Shown piece by piece: positions 41,465-53,782 of a stretch of DNA of 64,000 nt. The notes beneath the pieces were generated by a model, which had not been told where the DNA came from, searched no databases, and saw nothing but the letters and a program-made list of their open reading frames with translations. Position 1 is the stretch's first letter. Every line of letters starts with the position of its first letter. Origin of the DNA: Litorilinea aerophila (GTDB lineage Bacteria > Chloroflexota > Anaerolineae > Caldilineales > Caldilineaceae); NCBI RefSeq assembly GCF_006569185.2, contig NZ_VIGC02000007.1, positions 154,123 to 218,122 on the forward strand, given 5' to 3'. A program made the position numbers and the translations under genes.

Positions 41465-42025
41465 ATGGGCGGTTCTTCCAGCCGGGAGCCAGAGCTGGTG
41501 CCTTTGACGCGCAAGGCGTTCTACGACCTGGCCATCTTCTGCCGGGAGTATGCCCAGGAGCTGGCCCGCCACGATCAGGGCCGGGTGAACTTGAAGCACT
41601 GTCACCAGTTCAACGCCTGGCTGGCGCAGCTTAAGCGCTATGACCGGCTGGCACCTCGCCTGGCCACCCTCTCACCGGCCCGCCCCATCGCCCGTTGGCA
41701 ATTGACGGTCCTGGGCTTTGGCATTGGCTTTCTGGCGCTCCTGCTCCTGCCCACCCGTTTCGACCGGTTGACCAGCTCTGCCATCCTCTATACCTATCTC
41801 TTCGGCCTGATCTTCTTCCAGTTTCTGCCGGAACGGCTGTATGGCACCACCATTGAGCTGTTGGAGGGCAAGGTGCTGCGGGTGGTGGAACTGCTCGAGG
41901 AACTGCTGGTGCAGAACGAGCTCCAATTTACCGAGGCTGCCTATTTTCAAGTCAAGGAAAATTTGGCCGAAGCCCGCAAGGAACTGCGCCAGCAGATCGA
42001 CCTGGCCCACCGGCGATGGCGGTAG
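41465..42025 (+). CDS. Membrane coiled-coil protein, function unknown
   Basis: A 186-residue protein. The N-terminal 75 residues are soluble and helical; two transmembrane helices follow (about 79-96 and 103-122), then an amphipathic, Leu/Glu/Gln-rich helix (about 128-186) that probably forms a coiled coil. No enzyme motif is present. The ATG at 41465 is preferred because the longer upstream frame overlaps the UbiA-like gene and lacks protein-like composition. It lies 71 bp after the UbiA-like gene and is probably co-transcribed. Confidence 0.65.
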   Translation: MGGSSSREPELVPLTRKAFYDLAIFCREYAQELARHDQGRVNLKHCHQFNAWLAQLKRYDRLAPRLATLSPARPIARWQLTVLGFGIGFLALLLLPTRFDRLTSSAILYTYLFGLIFFQFLPERLYGTTIELLEGKVLRVVELLEELLVQNELQFTEAAYFQVKENLAEARKELRQQIDLAHRRWR

Positions 42026-42069
42026 CCGACGCCTTCATCCGCCCATGCCATCGAACCTGCCGGGCTCTA

Positions 42070-42924
42070 TCAGGTGATGGAGCGGGCTCGCTGCAGGACC
42101 TGGGGAATGGCCGTCGCCGGATCCAGGGAGTCCGTTGTCGTTCGTCGCAGCCACATGAGGAATTCCACGTTTCCGGCCGGACCCCGGACGGGTGAGACGG
42201 TGAGGCCGGCCACCGATAGCTCCAGTTGTTGGGCCAGCTGGAACATCTCCTCCAGCACCCGCCGGTGAACCGCTTCCTTCCGCACCACCCCTCCCTTGCC
42301 TACGTCCGCCTTTCCCGCTTCGAACTGGGGCTTGATCAGGGCAATCAACTGGCCATCCGGCTTGAGCAGACGCAACGTGGCCGGCAGCACCAGGGCCAGG
42401 CTGATGAAGCTGGCATCGATGACTGCCAGGTCGGCCTGCACGCCTCCGGGCAGCTCCTCCAGATGGCGGATGTTGGTCCGTTCCAGCACCACCACTCGGG
42501 CATCCTGACGCAATTTCCAGGCCAGCTGGCCGTACCCCACATCCACGGCGAAGACCTGGGCGGCTCCTTCCTGGAGCAGGCAGTCGGTGAATCCACCGGT
42601 GCTGGCGCCCACATCCACCGCGGTCAGCCCGGCCACGGAGAGACCGAATTCGTCCAGAGCCGCTTTGAGCTTGAGACCGCCACGGCTGACGTAGGGCAAG
42701 GAGCCGCGGACACGCAGGGTAGCATCCGCCGGGACATTTTTGCCGGGTTTGTCCACCACCACTTCGTCCACCAGTACCTGACCGGCCATGATCAGGCGGC
42801 GGGCCCGCTCTCGGCTTTCTGCCAGGCCCCGCTCCACCAGCAGCAGGTCCAGCCGGCGCTTGCCGTTGCCGCGTCGGGGTGATGGCTGGGGGGCGGTGGA
42901 ATTGGCGGGTGGGGTGTTGGTCAT
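42070..42924 (-). CDS. tlyA: TlyA family rRNA 2'-O-methyltransferase
   Basis: A 284-residue protein with an N-terminal S4 RNA-binding domain ([31 protein letters not shown]) and an FtsJ-like Rossmann methyltransferase domain. The SAM motif is [15 protein letters not shown], followed by [26 protein letters not shown] and [10 protein letters not shown], the order expected for TlyA. In mycobacteria TlyA methylates 16S and 23S rRNA and sets capreomycin sensitivity; the equivalent effect here is untested. The start is taken as the ATG at 42924; an in-frame ATG at 43023 would add a non-conserved stretch. Convergent with the UbiA-like/coiled-coil genes. Confidence 0.92.
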   Translation of the reverse strand: MTNTPPANSTAPQPSPRRGNGKRRLDLLLVERGLAESRERARRLIMAGQVLVDEVVVDKPGKNVPADATLRVRGSLPYVSRGGLKLKAALDEFGLSVAGLTAVDVGASTGGFTDCLLQEGAAQVFAVDVGYGQLAWKLRQDARVVVLERTNIRHLEELPGGVQADLAVIDASFISLALVLPATLRLLKPDGQLIALIKPQFEAGKADVGKGGVVRKEAVHRRVLEEMFQLAQQLELSVAGLTVSPVRGPAGNVEFLMWLRRTTTDSLDPATAIPQVLQRARSIT

Positions 42925-43149
42925 GGGGTGAACCAGAGGGGCTGGCCGGCAGCGGGCCGGTGTCCTGTCTTCAGCCAAGATTTTGACGGCCAGCAGGGCT
43001 TGCAGTAAGATGTCGGCTGGCACGCCCGGGGTGGGGGTGCCGCTTCCCGTCCAGGCTGGAGGCTGGGAGCGCCGGGTAATTGAAGAGATCGATTTGAGGC
43101 ACCCTGCGCATTGACGCAGGTTCGCAATAGGTGGTTCGGACTATATCCC

Positions 43150-44061
43150 ATGTCTTCCATCGCATTGACTGCATCGTCCATCCGGGCAAACCTGCGTGGC
43201 CTGTTGAAGGCCATGCGACCGCAACAGTGGACCAAAAACGCCATCATCTACGCCGGGCTGGTCTTTGATGGCAAACTTTTACAGCCCGACCTCTTCCTGC
43301 GGACGACCCTGGTGGCCGTCGCCTTCTGTCTGGCATCCAGCAGCGTCTACCTGATGAATGATCTGGTGGATGTGGAAAAAGATCGTCAGCATCCCCGGAA
43401 ACGGCACCGGCCCTTGCCCAGCGGCGAGCTGCTACCGACGGTGGCCACCGTCGCGGCCATCCTGCTGGCCGCCGTGAGCCTGCTGCTGGGCTTCTGGCTC
43501 AATGGGTGGGTGGGGCTGGTCCTCATCGGCTATCTGCTGCAAAATGTGGCCTACAGTTTTTATCTGAAGCACCTGGTCATCATCGACGTGATGGTGCTGG
43601 CCCTGGGCTTTTTGTTGCGGGTGGTCGCCGGCGCGGTGGTGGTCTCCGTGACCAACTTCAGCCCCTGGCTCTATGTCTGCGTGACCCTGCTGGCCCTCTT
43701 TCTGGGCTTTGGCAAGCGGCGCCACGAAATCACCCTGTTGGCCGACGATGCCGGCAATCACCGCAGCAGCCTGGCGGAGTACAACCTGCCCCTCCTGGAC
43801 CAGATCATCGGCATGGTGACCACCAGTACCCTGGTGGCCTACACCTTCTACAGCTTTGAAGCCCAGACCGCCCTGGCCCAGGATGGCCGCATGTTGTTGA
43901 CGGTGCCCTTTGTCTTCTACTTTATCGTGCGCTACCTCTATCTGATCCACGTGCGCAAGCTGGGTGGGGCGCCTGATGAACTCTTGCTCAAGGATCGGCC
44001 CCTGTTGATCAACACCCTGCTGTGGATGATCGCCGTGGTGGTGCTCATCTACCGCTGGTAG
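43150..44061 (+). CDS. UbiA family decaprenyl-phosphate phosphoribosyltransferase-like enzyme
   Basis: A 303-residue membrane protein with nine helices. The Mg-binding motif NDLVDVEKD (70-78) and [10 protein letters not shown], then [11 protein letters not shown] and a C-terminal [11 protein letters not shown]...[11 protein letters not shown], resemble Rv3806c-type DPPR synthases that transfer phosphoribose to polyprenyl phosphate, the first step to arabinofuranosyl donors. Whether this bacterium makes such donors is unknown, and other UbiA-type reactions are possible. The ATG at 43150 is preferred over a TTG at 43111. It is divergent from tlyA. Confidence 0.85.
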   Translation: MSSIALTASSIRANLRGLLKAMRPQQWTKNAIIYAGLVFDGKLLQPDLFLRTTLVAVAFCLASSSVYLMNDLVDVEKDRQHPRKRHRPLPSGELLPTVATVAAILLAAVSLLLGFWLNGWVGLVLIGYLLQNVAYSFYLKHLVIIDVMVLALGFLLRVVAGAVVVSVTNFSPWLYVCVTLLALFLGFGKRRHEITLLADDAGNHRSSLAEYNLPLLDQIIGMVTTSTLVAYTFYSFEAQTALAQDGRMLLTVPFVFYFIVRYLYLIHVRKLGGAPDELLLKDRPLLINTLLWMIAVVVLIYRW

Positions 44062-44126
44062 TGCCGGAGCCGGCTGGCAAGGGAGACGTGCTCTGCCCCT
44101 GTTGGCTGCTGGGCCGACCCAGGGCG

Positions 44127-44174
44127 CGCCACAGTGGACGGGCGCCAAGGCTGTTGCCCCCGTCCACTGTGGCG
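44127..44174. terminator. Long stem-loop between convergent genes
   Basis: CGCCACAGTGGACGGG (44127-44142) and CCCGTCCACTGTGGCG (44159-44174) form a perfect 16-bp stem with a 16-nt loop. It sits between the ends of the UbiA gene and the convergent PHP gene and could stop transcription from both sides, although the T runs are poor. Confidence 0.6.
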
Positions 44175-44209
44175 TGCTACCTTTTACAGTAGCGTCTTCT
44201 ATTCGTCTT

Positions 44210-46081
44210 CTATTCGTCCTGGATGAATACCGACCAGCGCCCTTCCATGCCGTCTTCGGTGACGCCGTAGAAGACCCGCAGGTGGCCGTTCTCCCGCAGG
44301 GCCAGGTCGTAGCGCAGCTTGCCCGCCCGCTTTTCACACTTGATCAGGCCAATGTCCCCGTGCCATTTCACCGCCTGGGGGTCCACCGGCCGATCTTCAT
44401 GACACTGGATGGCATAGTTCCAGAGCTTGCGGGCCCCTTTGCGGGTCACATTCTTGATGATGTGGCCGTTGCGCAGGTCGTGGATGCTGTGGTACTTCTT
44501 GCCGTTGCGTTCCACAGTTTCCACAATTTCCACGCCGATTTGGGGCAGATAGAAAGCGTCCTCGCTGGAGGTCTCATCCACACTGGCCGGATCGGAGCCA
44601 TTGCTGCCGGTGGCGGTGTTGCTGGAACCGTTCTGAGAAGCGGCCGCCTGGTTTCGCTGCTCCTGGCCGCTCCGCTCTCGTCGCTGGTCTCGCCCCTTGC
44701 TGCTCCGTTCCCGTTGATCGGCCGAGGATGGGCTGACGGCCTCCCGGATCAGGGCCACGATCTCATCCCGCACGGCCAGGCTGGTTTCCGACTCGTCCCG
44801 GACGTAGAACTTGAAGTCGTCCAGGCAATAAGGCCTGTCGGGACCTTTCGGCACCTGGATACGCAGGACCTTGGCGCCCTGGCTCTGCACCACCTCGAAC
44901 TTGACTTCCAGGGGGGGCGTCAGCCGGGCCTCCAGGGCCTCCTGGATCTGTTGCTGGACTTCCGCGGGTTTGGCCAGGCCACTGGGTTTGCCTTTCCGGG
45001 GGCTGGCGCCGATGTAGATGGTGCCGCCCATGGTGTTGGCGAAGGCGCAGATGTCGCTGAGGATGGCGGTGAGTCGGCCACCTCGCTGGCTGGCCGATTC
45101 ATGGAAACTCTGGACCAGGCTGGGGCCTTCTTCCCGGGCTGCAACGATGGGATCAAACGGGTTGTCCTTGGGGCGGACAGGCCGGGTGCGGTCGAACTGT
45201 TTGCTGCGCAGAACGGCCTGCAGGCTCTCGAAGGTGGGCGAATCCAACAGAAACTCGGTCATCCGATCACCGATGCCGAGCCGCTTGGGATTTTTCGGGT
45301 CGGCCGTGATCCGGTGAGCGTCGCTGCCCTGGATGCAGTGCATCCGTCGGGGGTACTCGTTCTTGCTCCCGTTGAAGAAGCGGGCCGTCGACCGGTATCG
45401 TTTGTCCAGGTCCGTGACCTCCAGGGCATCCAGGTTGGCGTCCTGGGTATAGGCAATCTTGGTCTGGCCCCCAAAGGGAAAATTGCGCATAGCCACGCCG
45501 TGGGTGCTGTTGGCATGGGCGGCAATGACCAGCCCGCCGGCCTCTCGGATCACCTTGTACGCCGTCAACACATCCGTGCTTGCGCCGGTCTCGGTACTGC
45601 CTTCGTCCAACTTATCGGCCGGCACGTTCAAGGTCAACAGGATGTGTTCCAACTGGCGCACCGATGTCTCCGGCGGGAAAATCCCCAAAATGTGAAACCC
45701 GAAGGTGGCCGTAAACTCAAAACCGGGAAGCACCAGGACCTTGTCCGCCAGTTCCCGCCATTCCCGCAGCCGCTCCCGCTCTTCATCCGTCAGCCGATTG
45801 GTGGCCTCCAGGCGGGTCAGCCATTCCACCTCACGTCGGATGGCGGCAATGCCGGCCACCGTGTTGTGATCGGTGATGGCTGCGATCTCAATCCCCCGCG
45901 CGGCCACCGCGCGCATCCAATCCAGATAGCTGACGTTGGGCTCTTCGTAGTCCCGGGAGGCCGGCGTGTGCAGGTGTAGATCCGCTTTGTACCACCTGCG
46001 CTGGGTCTTCGGGGCACTGGAAGCCGGTGCGGCGGTGGAAGGCGTCTGGCGATTGCTATTCGATTTTCGTCTCCTGCTCAC
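44210..46081 (-). CDS. PHP-domain / AlbA_2 (Schlafen-type) fusion protein
   Basis: A 623-residue protein of unusual architecture. The N-terminal PHP phosphoesterase domain has a full set of metal ligands: H36-x-H38, D71-H72, E122, H130, H189 and D254-x-H256. The middle (about 320-445) matches an AlbA_2/divergent-AAA-4 domain ([35 protein letters not shown]). A Ser/Gln/Asn-rich linker (about 450-520) leads to a C-terminal domain (about 525-623) with aromatic and charged strands. PHP domains act as phosphatases or nucleases; AlbA_2 often binds nucleic acid in regulators and defence proteins. The start codon is GTG at 46081. Function unknown. Confidence 0.82.
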   Translation of the reverse strand: MSRRRKSNSNRQTPSTAAPASSAPKTQRRWYKADLHLHTPASRDYEEPNVSYLDWMRAVAARGIEIAAITDHNTVAGIAAIRREVEWLTRLEATNRLTDEERERLREWRELADKVLVLPGFEFTATFGFHILGIFPPETSVRQLEHILLTLNVPADKLDEGSTETGASTDVLTAYKVIREAGGLVIAAHANSTHGVAMRNFPFGGQTKIAYTQDANLDALEVTDLDKRYRSTARFFNGSKNEYPRRMHCIQGSDAHRITADPKNPKRLGIGDRMTEFLLDSPTFESLQAVLRSKQFDRTRPVRPKDNPFDPIVAAREEGPSLVQSFHESASQRGGRLTAILSDICAFANTMGGTIYIGASPRKGKPSGLAKPAEVQQQIQEALEARLTPPLEVKFEVVQSQGAKVLRIQVPKGPDRPYCLDDFKFYVRDESETSLAVRDEIVALIREAVSPSSADQRERSSKGRDQRRERSGQEQRNQAAASQNGSSNTATGSNGSDPASVDETSSEDAFYLPQIGVEIVETVERNGKKYHSIHDLRNGHIIKNVTRKGARKLWNYAIQCHEDRPVDPQAVKWHGDIGLIKCEKRAGKLRYDLALRENGHLRVFYGVTEDGMEGRWSVFIQDE

Positions 46082-46249
46082 AGATTAATCTCATCACTCC
46101 TTTTACCTATGGCTTATCTGGAATCCACGTTGGCGTTCAATGCCGGATTCCGTCGAAACCTGTCCGATAGCAACGTTTGTCAACAACTTGACACAATCAT
46201 TATACCCTGGAAGCATCCAATAATGCAACAAAGGCCGGAGCGGCGGAAC

Positions 46250-48802
<2,553 letters not shown>

Positions 48803-48856
48803 GTGTCTTTCATTCCGTGTCCAGGCTCAATGGACACCACCTTTTCTCCTCAGGAT

Positions 48857-48960
48857 AGTCTGGCGTAAATACCACGGCAGAAATTCGGCGGCACGACCTT
48901 TGGCACGACCTCTAGCAGCGACCTCTGGTAGCGACCATCGGCGAATTTCTGCCGGGATTT
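48857..48960. repeat. Palindromic intergenic repeat, copy B
   Basis: Bounded by AGTCTGGCGTAAATACC and GCCGGGATTT. The inner arms CGGCAGAAATTCG (48875-48887) and CGAATTTCTGCCG (48942-48954) are perfect inverted repeats. Between them lie four degenerate direct repeats of about 12 bp (GGCACGACCTT, GGCACGACCTCT, AGCAGCGACCTCT, GGTAGCGACC). The same flanks, inverted, occur at 62.9 kb. The rest of the 261-bp gap (48803-49063) has a possible lon -10 box (TAGAAT on the minus strand, near 48977). Confidence 0.85.
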
Positions 48961-49063
48961 TCTGCACGGGCAAGCTATTCTACCACAATTATCCGTTTTT
49001 ACCTGATGAAATCTGTAAGGATCGCCGCCGTATAGGATGGCAGGTTGAAACCTTGCTGGAGAT

Positions 49064-49966
49064 TTACGAGGTGGAGCCAAAATATTTTTGCCGCATCCGT
49101 TTCAGGAAGTCGATGGAGGCGCGCATCTCGTCCATACCGTTCATGCCGTCCTCGATGCTCACCCAGCCCTGGTAGCCCACGCCGGCCAGGATGGAAAAGA
49201 TGGCGTCATAGTCGTTGAGCCCCTGGCCCGTCACCCCATGGCGCAGGTTGGGGGAATAGCCCAGGGTGCCATCGCTCTGGCGCAGCTCCTCCAGGGTCGT
49301 CCCTTCGGCCAGGTAGCGGTCGCTGGCGTGCATGCTCACCACCCGGTCCGCCACCCGGCGCAACAGCTCGATGGGATCATCGCCGGCCACGATGGCGTTG
49401 GAGGGGTCATACTGGACGCCGAAGTAGGTGCGTTCCGGGATGGCTTCCAGCAGGCGCAGGAAGACATCCTGTTTTTGGGCGAACTCCGGATACTGCCAGT
49501 AGCCATCCTTGTAGTGGTTTTCCAACCCCAGGACAATTTCGTACTCCCGGGCCACCGGCAGCAGCTCCTGGATGGCGGATACCACCCATTCCAGCCCCTG
49601 TTCCACGGAGACTTCCGGGTAGCGCTGGCCACTCAGGACCCGGCAGACGGCGCCCGGGCCGCCCAGGCGCCGGGTGATCCGGATCATCTCGGCCTCCTTC
49701 TCCACCTCCCGGCGTCGATAGTCTGGATCCGGGTTGGTGAAGTCGGGCGAACAGCACATCATGGGCATGGCGAAGCCGGCTTTATCCAGGGCCTCGCCGA
49801 TGGAGTCGATGTAGGCGTCATCCAGGCTGGTCAAGAAGCCCACGTACATCTCCAGGCCTTCGGCGTCCAGATCTTTGGCCATCTCGATCCAGTCGAAGAC
49901 GCTCATGGTACGGTGGATCGAAATGTCGTCCAGGTAGCATTTGGGGAAGGCCGCGATTTTCATCAT
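49064..49966 (-). CDS. Sugar phosphate isomerase/epimerase (xylose isomerase-like TIM barrel)
   Basis: A 300-residue AP endonuclease 2/xylose-isomerase-like TIM-barrel protein. The likely metal site includes the Glu in VLGLENHYKDG, the Asp in YFGVQYDPSN, the His in VVSMHASDRY and the Glu near the end (GWVSIEDGMN). Such proteins isomerise or epimerise keto sugars or act on inositol-type substrates. The specific substrate is not set by sequence. The gene follows the zinc dehydrogenase gene by 36 bp and is probably second in that operon. Confidence 0.88.
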   Translation of the reverse strand: MMKIAAFPKCYLDDISIHRTMSVFDWIEMAKDLDAEGLEMYVGFLTSLDDAYIDSIGEALDKAGFAMPMMCCSPDFTNPDPDYRRREVEKEAEMIRITRRLGGPGAVCRVLSGQRYPEVSVEQGLEWVVSAIQELLPVAREYEIVLGLENHYKDGYWQYPEFAQKQDVFLRLLEAIPERTYFGVQYDPSNAIVAGDDPIELLRRVADRVVSMHASDRYLAEGTTLEELRQSDGTLGYSPNLRHGVTGQGLNDYDAIFSILAGVGYQGWVSIEDGMNGMDEMRASIDFLKRMRQKYFGSTS

Positions 49967-50002
49967 CTGGGTTCCTGTGAAATGTTTCGGTTGGGGCCGG
50001 TG

Positions 50003-51019
50003 TTACGGCTCCAGGATCACCTTGATGAGGTCGGAGCGGCCGGTGGCCAGATCGTGGATGATCTGGGGGCCTTCTGCCAGGGGGGCGACCCGTTCGATCA
50101 GGGGTTCCACGTTGACCCGGCCACTGGCGATGGCCTGGATGGCTCGGGGAAACTCTTTGTTGAAGCCGTAGGTGCCCCGTACGGTGAGCTCCCGGGTGAC
50201 GACTTCCTGCATGTTGAGCTCGATCATCTGGGCGCTGTTGCCGATCCAGGTCACGTGGCCGCCGGTGCGGGTGATGGCCAGGGCCTGCTGGACGGTGGGG
50301 GCGTAGCCCACGGCCTCGAAGGCCACATCGGCGCCCAGGCCGTCGGTGGCCTCCCGCACGGCCGCCACGGGATCCTGTTGATCCACATGGATGGCCAGGT
50401 CAGCGCCCAGCTCTTCGGCCATTTCCAGGCGGTGGGGGCTCTTATCGGTGACGATCACTGTGCCGGCTCCCTTCAGTCGGGCAGCCAGCAGGGTGAGGAG
50501 GCCGATGGTGCCTGCGCCCACGATGGCCACCGTCCCCATCAGGGGGATGGGGGTGATCTCTACCGCGTGCATGGCCACGGAGAGGGGCTCTACCATGGCG
50601 GCGTGGCGCCAGCTCATGCCTGCTGGCTTGGGGTAGACCATGGATTCTTTGACCACCAGTTGATCGGCGTAGGCGCCGGCGATGTCCACCCCCAGGACGT
50701 GGCGGTTGGTGCAGATGTTGGTCAGGCCGGCCTGGCAGTTGGGGCAGTGGCCGCAGGCCTGGATGGGGGAGACGATCACCGCATCGCCCGGGGCGACCCG
50801 TTGCACGGCCTTGCCCACGGCGACCACCTGGCCACTGAACTCATGGCCCATGATCATGGGCGGCTTACGGCGGCCGGTCTTGCCGATGTAGCCGTGGACA
50901 TCGGAGCCGCAGATGCCCACGCTGCGGACCTGGATCAGGATGTCGTCGTCGCCGACCGTAGGGGCGGGGACCTCCTCCAGGGTCATGGTCATGGGGCCTT
51001 GATAAACGAGCGCTTTCAT
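50003..51019 (-). CDS. Zinc-dependent alcohol/polyol dehydrogenase (MDR family)
   Basis: A 338-residue medium-chain dehydrogenase of the sorbitol/threonine/galactitol-phosphate dehydrogenase type. The catalytic zinc ligands lie in GICGSDVHG and MGHEFSG. The structural zinc Cys set is CGHCPNCQAGLTNIC, and the Rossmann motif is VAIVGAGTIGLL. The ATG at 51019 has AAGGA 9 nt before it; the longer frame upstream has no protein-like content. A consensus promoter (51138-51166) drives it. With the epimerase it probably oxidises a sugar alcohol or sugar acid of the neighbouring pathway (inference). Confidence 0.92.
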   Translation of the reverse strand: MKALVYQGPMTMTLEEVPAPTVGDDDILIQVRSVGICGSDVHGYIGKTGRRKPPMIMGHEFSGQVVAVGKAVQRVAPGDAVIVSPIQACGHCPNCQAGLTNICTNRHVLGVDIAGAYADQLVVKESMVYPKPAGMSWRHAAMVEPLSVAMHAVEITPIPLMGTVAIVGAGTIGLLTLLAARLKGAGTVIVTDKSPHRLEMAEELGADLAIHVDQQDPVAAVREATDGLGADVAFEAVGYAPTVQQALAITRTGGHVTWIGNSAQMIELNMQEVVTRELTVRGTYGFNKEFPRAIQAIASGRVNVEPLIERVAPLAEGPQIIHDLATGRSDLIKVILEP

Positions 51020-51137
51020 ATTAGGATGTCCTTGGATGGGTCGTATCGGAATTGGCCGGCTTCTGCCGGAGTCGGGAAGTGGGCAGACGATTGATAGCAG
51101 AATGGAACCGAATCTGCAAAGATGGTATGCCAGGCAC

Positions 51138-51166
51138 AGTATAGGATCGGGGTCGCGCTTTGTCAA
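51138..51166 (-). promoter_or_regulatory. Promoter of the dehydrogenase-epimerase operon
   Basis: On the minus strand: perfect TTGACA (51161-51166), a 17-bp spacer and TATACT (51138-51143). On the plus strand of the same 376-bp gap (51020-51395) a TACAAT at 51261-51266, without a good -35, may serve uxuA. The gap holds no gene and no clear long palindrome. Confidence 0.75.
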
Positions 51167-51395
51167 AATGGTGTTGGTTGGCCTGTTGGGTTTCCCCTTC
51201 TGAGTTGCTCCAATCTGGTTTGCACCACCGCACTTTTTCGCCTGGATTCCTGGACCGCGGTACAATAATTTCGCTTCACCGTCCAATCAACCATCTGACC
51301 GGCAAAACCGCTACTGCACCGGGGTTCACGTCGTCGCCGGAATTCACCAACCGACACCAAACTGTACCGATACCAGCGCAATAAAGGGGTCACCT

Positions 51396-52382
51396 ATGAT
51401 TCAAATTGCCGAAGTCCTCCCACCTTACCCCTCCCCCCTGTGGAACATGGTCAAACAGTGCGGCGTCACCCACGTGGTCGGTACCATGGATTTCCGGCCA
51501 GGTTGGGAAAATACCCGCAACCGGGATGAGCTGCCCTGGGGCTATCAGTCCCTGGTGCGCATGAAGACCGCCTACGAAGATGCTGGCTTTGAACTGGCCG
51601 TCATCGAGAGCCGTCCGCCGCTCAACAAAGCCAAGCTGGGCCTGCCCGGCCGCGATGAAGAGATCGAGGCCGCCTGCGACCTGATCCGCAACATGGGTGC
51701 CCTGGGTATCCCCGTCTGGTGCTACGAGTGGATGGCCGTCTTCAACTGGATGCGCACCTCCACCACCGTACCTGCCCGAGGCGGTGCCATGGCCACCGGC
51801 TACAACCACCAGTACATGCGCAACGCCCCCCTGACCGAGTACGGCGAGGTCACCGAAGAGCGCCTCTGGGAAAACCTCAAGTACTTCCTGGAACGGGTCG
51901 TGCCGGTGGCCGAAAAGGCCGGCGTCAAACTGGCCATGCACCCGGACGATCCGCCCCTGTCGCCCATCCGCGGCATCGGCCGCATCATGCGCAGCGTGGA
52001 GAACTTCCAGCGCCTGCTGGATCTGGTGCCCAGCGAGGTGAACGGCATCTGCCTCTGCCAGGGCAACTTCACCCTTATGACCGACGACCTGCCCTCGGTC
52101 ATCCGCCATTTCGGCAAGCAGGGGAAGATCTTCTTCGTCCACTTCCGGGATGTGCGGGGCACGCCCGAGAACTTCGTGGAGACCTTCCACGACGAAGGCA
52201 AGACCGACATGCTGGCCTGCATGCGGGCCTACAAGGAGATCGGCTTCGACGGCGTCCTGCGCCCCGACCACGTCCCCACCATGGAGGGGGACAGCAACGA
52301 CCGGCCCGGCTACTCATCCATCGGCCGCCTCTTTGCCATCGGCTACATCAAAGGGCTCCGGGAAGCCGTCTACGCGGAATAG
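51396..52382 (+). CDS. uxuA: Mannonate dehydratase (UxuA family)
   Basis: A 328-residue TIM-barrel enzyme that dehydrates D-mannonate to 2-keto-3-deoxygluconate in glucuronate breakdown. It shows the family regions [54 protein letters not shown] and [14 protein letters not shown], which carry the metal ligands (His, Cys, His, Asp). It is slightly shorter than E. coli UxuA (394). uxaC, uxuB, kdgK and kdgA are not in the window, so the rest of the route must be elsewhere. First gene of the plus-strand sugar operon. Confidence 0.92.
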   Translation: MIQIAEVLPPYPSPLWNMVKQCGVTHVVGTMDFRPGWENTRNRDELPWGYQSLVRMKTAYEDAGFELAVIESRPPLNKAKLGLPGRDEEIEAACDLIRNMGALGIPVWCYEWMAVFNWMRTSTTVPARGGAMATGYNHQYMRNAPLTEYGEVTEERLWENLKYFLERVVPVAEKAGVKLAMHPDDPPLSPIRGIGRIMRSVENFQRLLDLVPSEVNGICLCQGNFTLMTDDLPSVIRHFGKQGKIFFVHFRDVRGTPENFVETFHDEGKTDMLACMRAYKEIGFDGVLRPDHVPTMEGDSNDRPGYSSIGRLFAIGYIKGLREAVYAE

Positions 52383-52426
52383 GCAACCCCGGCTCCCCTA
52401 CACCCCCCCAGAGAGGACCAACCACC

Positions 52427-53755
52427 ATGCCCAAAATCACCTTCATCGGCGCGGGAAGCCTGGGCTTTACCCGCAAGCTGGTTCGAGATATCCTGACCTT
52501 TCCCCGGCTCCAGGACGCCACCATCTCCCTGATGGACATCGACCCGGAGCGTCTGGACTTTGCACGCCGGGCCGTGGAGCGCATCGTGGAACTGGGCAAC
52601 TACCCGGCCCGGGTGGAAGCCACCCTGGACCGGGCCGAAGCCCTGGACGGCGCCGATTACGTCATGGTCACCATCCTGGCTGGCGGCGTGGACATCTGGC
52701 GCCACGACATCGAGATCCCCAAAAAGTACGGCGTGGACACCAACATCGGCGACACCCGGGGCCCCTCGGGCATCTTTCGGGCTTTGCGCACCATCCCTGT
52801 CATGCTGGAGATCGCCCGGGACATGGAACGCTATTGCCCCCACGCCACCATGCTCAACTACACCAACCCCATGGCCATGCTCTGCCGGGCCCTGCAACGG
52901 GAAACCCGCATCCAGCTCACCGGTCTCTGCCACAGCGTCCAGGGGACGGCTGCCATGCTGGCCCGCTGGATCGGCGCTCCCATGGAGGAGATCACCTACA
53001 CCTGTGCCGGGATCAATCACATGGCCTGGTACCTTCGCTACGAGTGGAACGGTCAGGACGCCTACCCCCTGATCCGCAAGGCCGTGACGGAGCGGCCCGA
53101 GGTCTACAACGAGGAAATCGTCCGCAACGAGATGTTCCTGGCCCTGGACTACTACGTGACCGAGTCCAGCGGCCACAATTCCGAGTACAACTGGTGGTTC
53201 CGCAAGCGGCCCGACCTCATCGAAAAATACTGCACCCACGGCACCGGCTGGAACCCGGGTGAATACGCTTATGTGGTGAAGCGCTACCAGGAGCGGGAAC
53301 AGACCTGGCGGGAAGAGGCCAAAAAATGGTTTGCCGCAGAGACCCCCATCGACCTCCAACGGGGCCACGAGTACGCGGCCTACATCGTGAATGCCCTGGA
53401 GGGCGGCGAACCCTTCCAGTTCAACGGCAACGTGGCCAACAAGGGCCTGGTCACTAACCTGCCCGAAGACGCCTGCGTGGAAGTGCCCGTCTGGGCCAGC
53501 CGCAACGGCCTGGAGGCCGTGCGGGTGGGCCCCTTGCCGCCCCAGTGCGCCATGCTCACCAACCTCAGCGCCCAGATCGAAGAGATGGCAGTGGAGGGCG
53601 CCCTCACCGGCAACCCCAGGCTGGTCTACCAGGCCATCGCCCACGACCCCCTGACGGCCGCCGTCCTCTCCCTGGCCGAGATCCGCCAGATGGTCAACGA
53701 GATGTTCGAGCAGAACCGGGACTACCTGCCCCAGTTCAAACATTTCAAGGTTTAA
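52427..53755 (+). CDS. GH4 family NAD-dependent glycosidase (alpha-galacturonidase/glucuronidase candidate)
   Basis: A 442-residue GH4 enzyme that needs NAD+, Mn2+ and a redox step. It has the N-terminal Rossmann motif [27 protein letters not shown], the motif CHSV (168-171) and [13 protein letters not shown] is shared by alpha-galactosidases (MelA) and related uronidases. It is clearly different from the next gene, itself close to MelA, and its place beside uxuA suggests a uronic-acid glycoside as substrate (inference). GAGAGGA lies upstream of the ATG. Three genes lie within 45 bp of one another here. Confidence 0.88.
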   Translation: MPKITFIGAGSLGFTRKLVRDILTFPRLQDATISLMDIDPERLDFARRAVERIVELGNYPARVEATLDRAEALDGADYVMVTILAGGVDIWRHDIEIPKKYGVDTNIGDTRGPSGIFRALRTIPVMLEIARDMERYCPHATMLNYTNPMAMLCRALQRETRIQLTGLCHSVQGTAAMLARWIGAPMEEITYTCAGINHMAWYLRYEWNGQDAYPLIRKAVTERPEVYNEEIVRNEMFLALDYYVTESSGHNSEYNWWFRKRPDLIEKYCTHGTGWNPGEYAYVVKRYQEREQTWREEAKKWFAAETPIDLQRGHEYAAYIVNALEGGEPFQFNGNVANKGLVTNLPEDACVEVPVWASRNGLEAVRVGPLPPQCAMLTNLSAQIEEMAVEGALTGNPRLVYQAIAHDPLTAAVLSLAEIRQMVNEMFEQNRDYLPQFKHFKV

Positions 53756-53782
53756 ACAGGGATCTGAAGGAGTGAATTCCGA

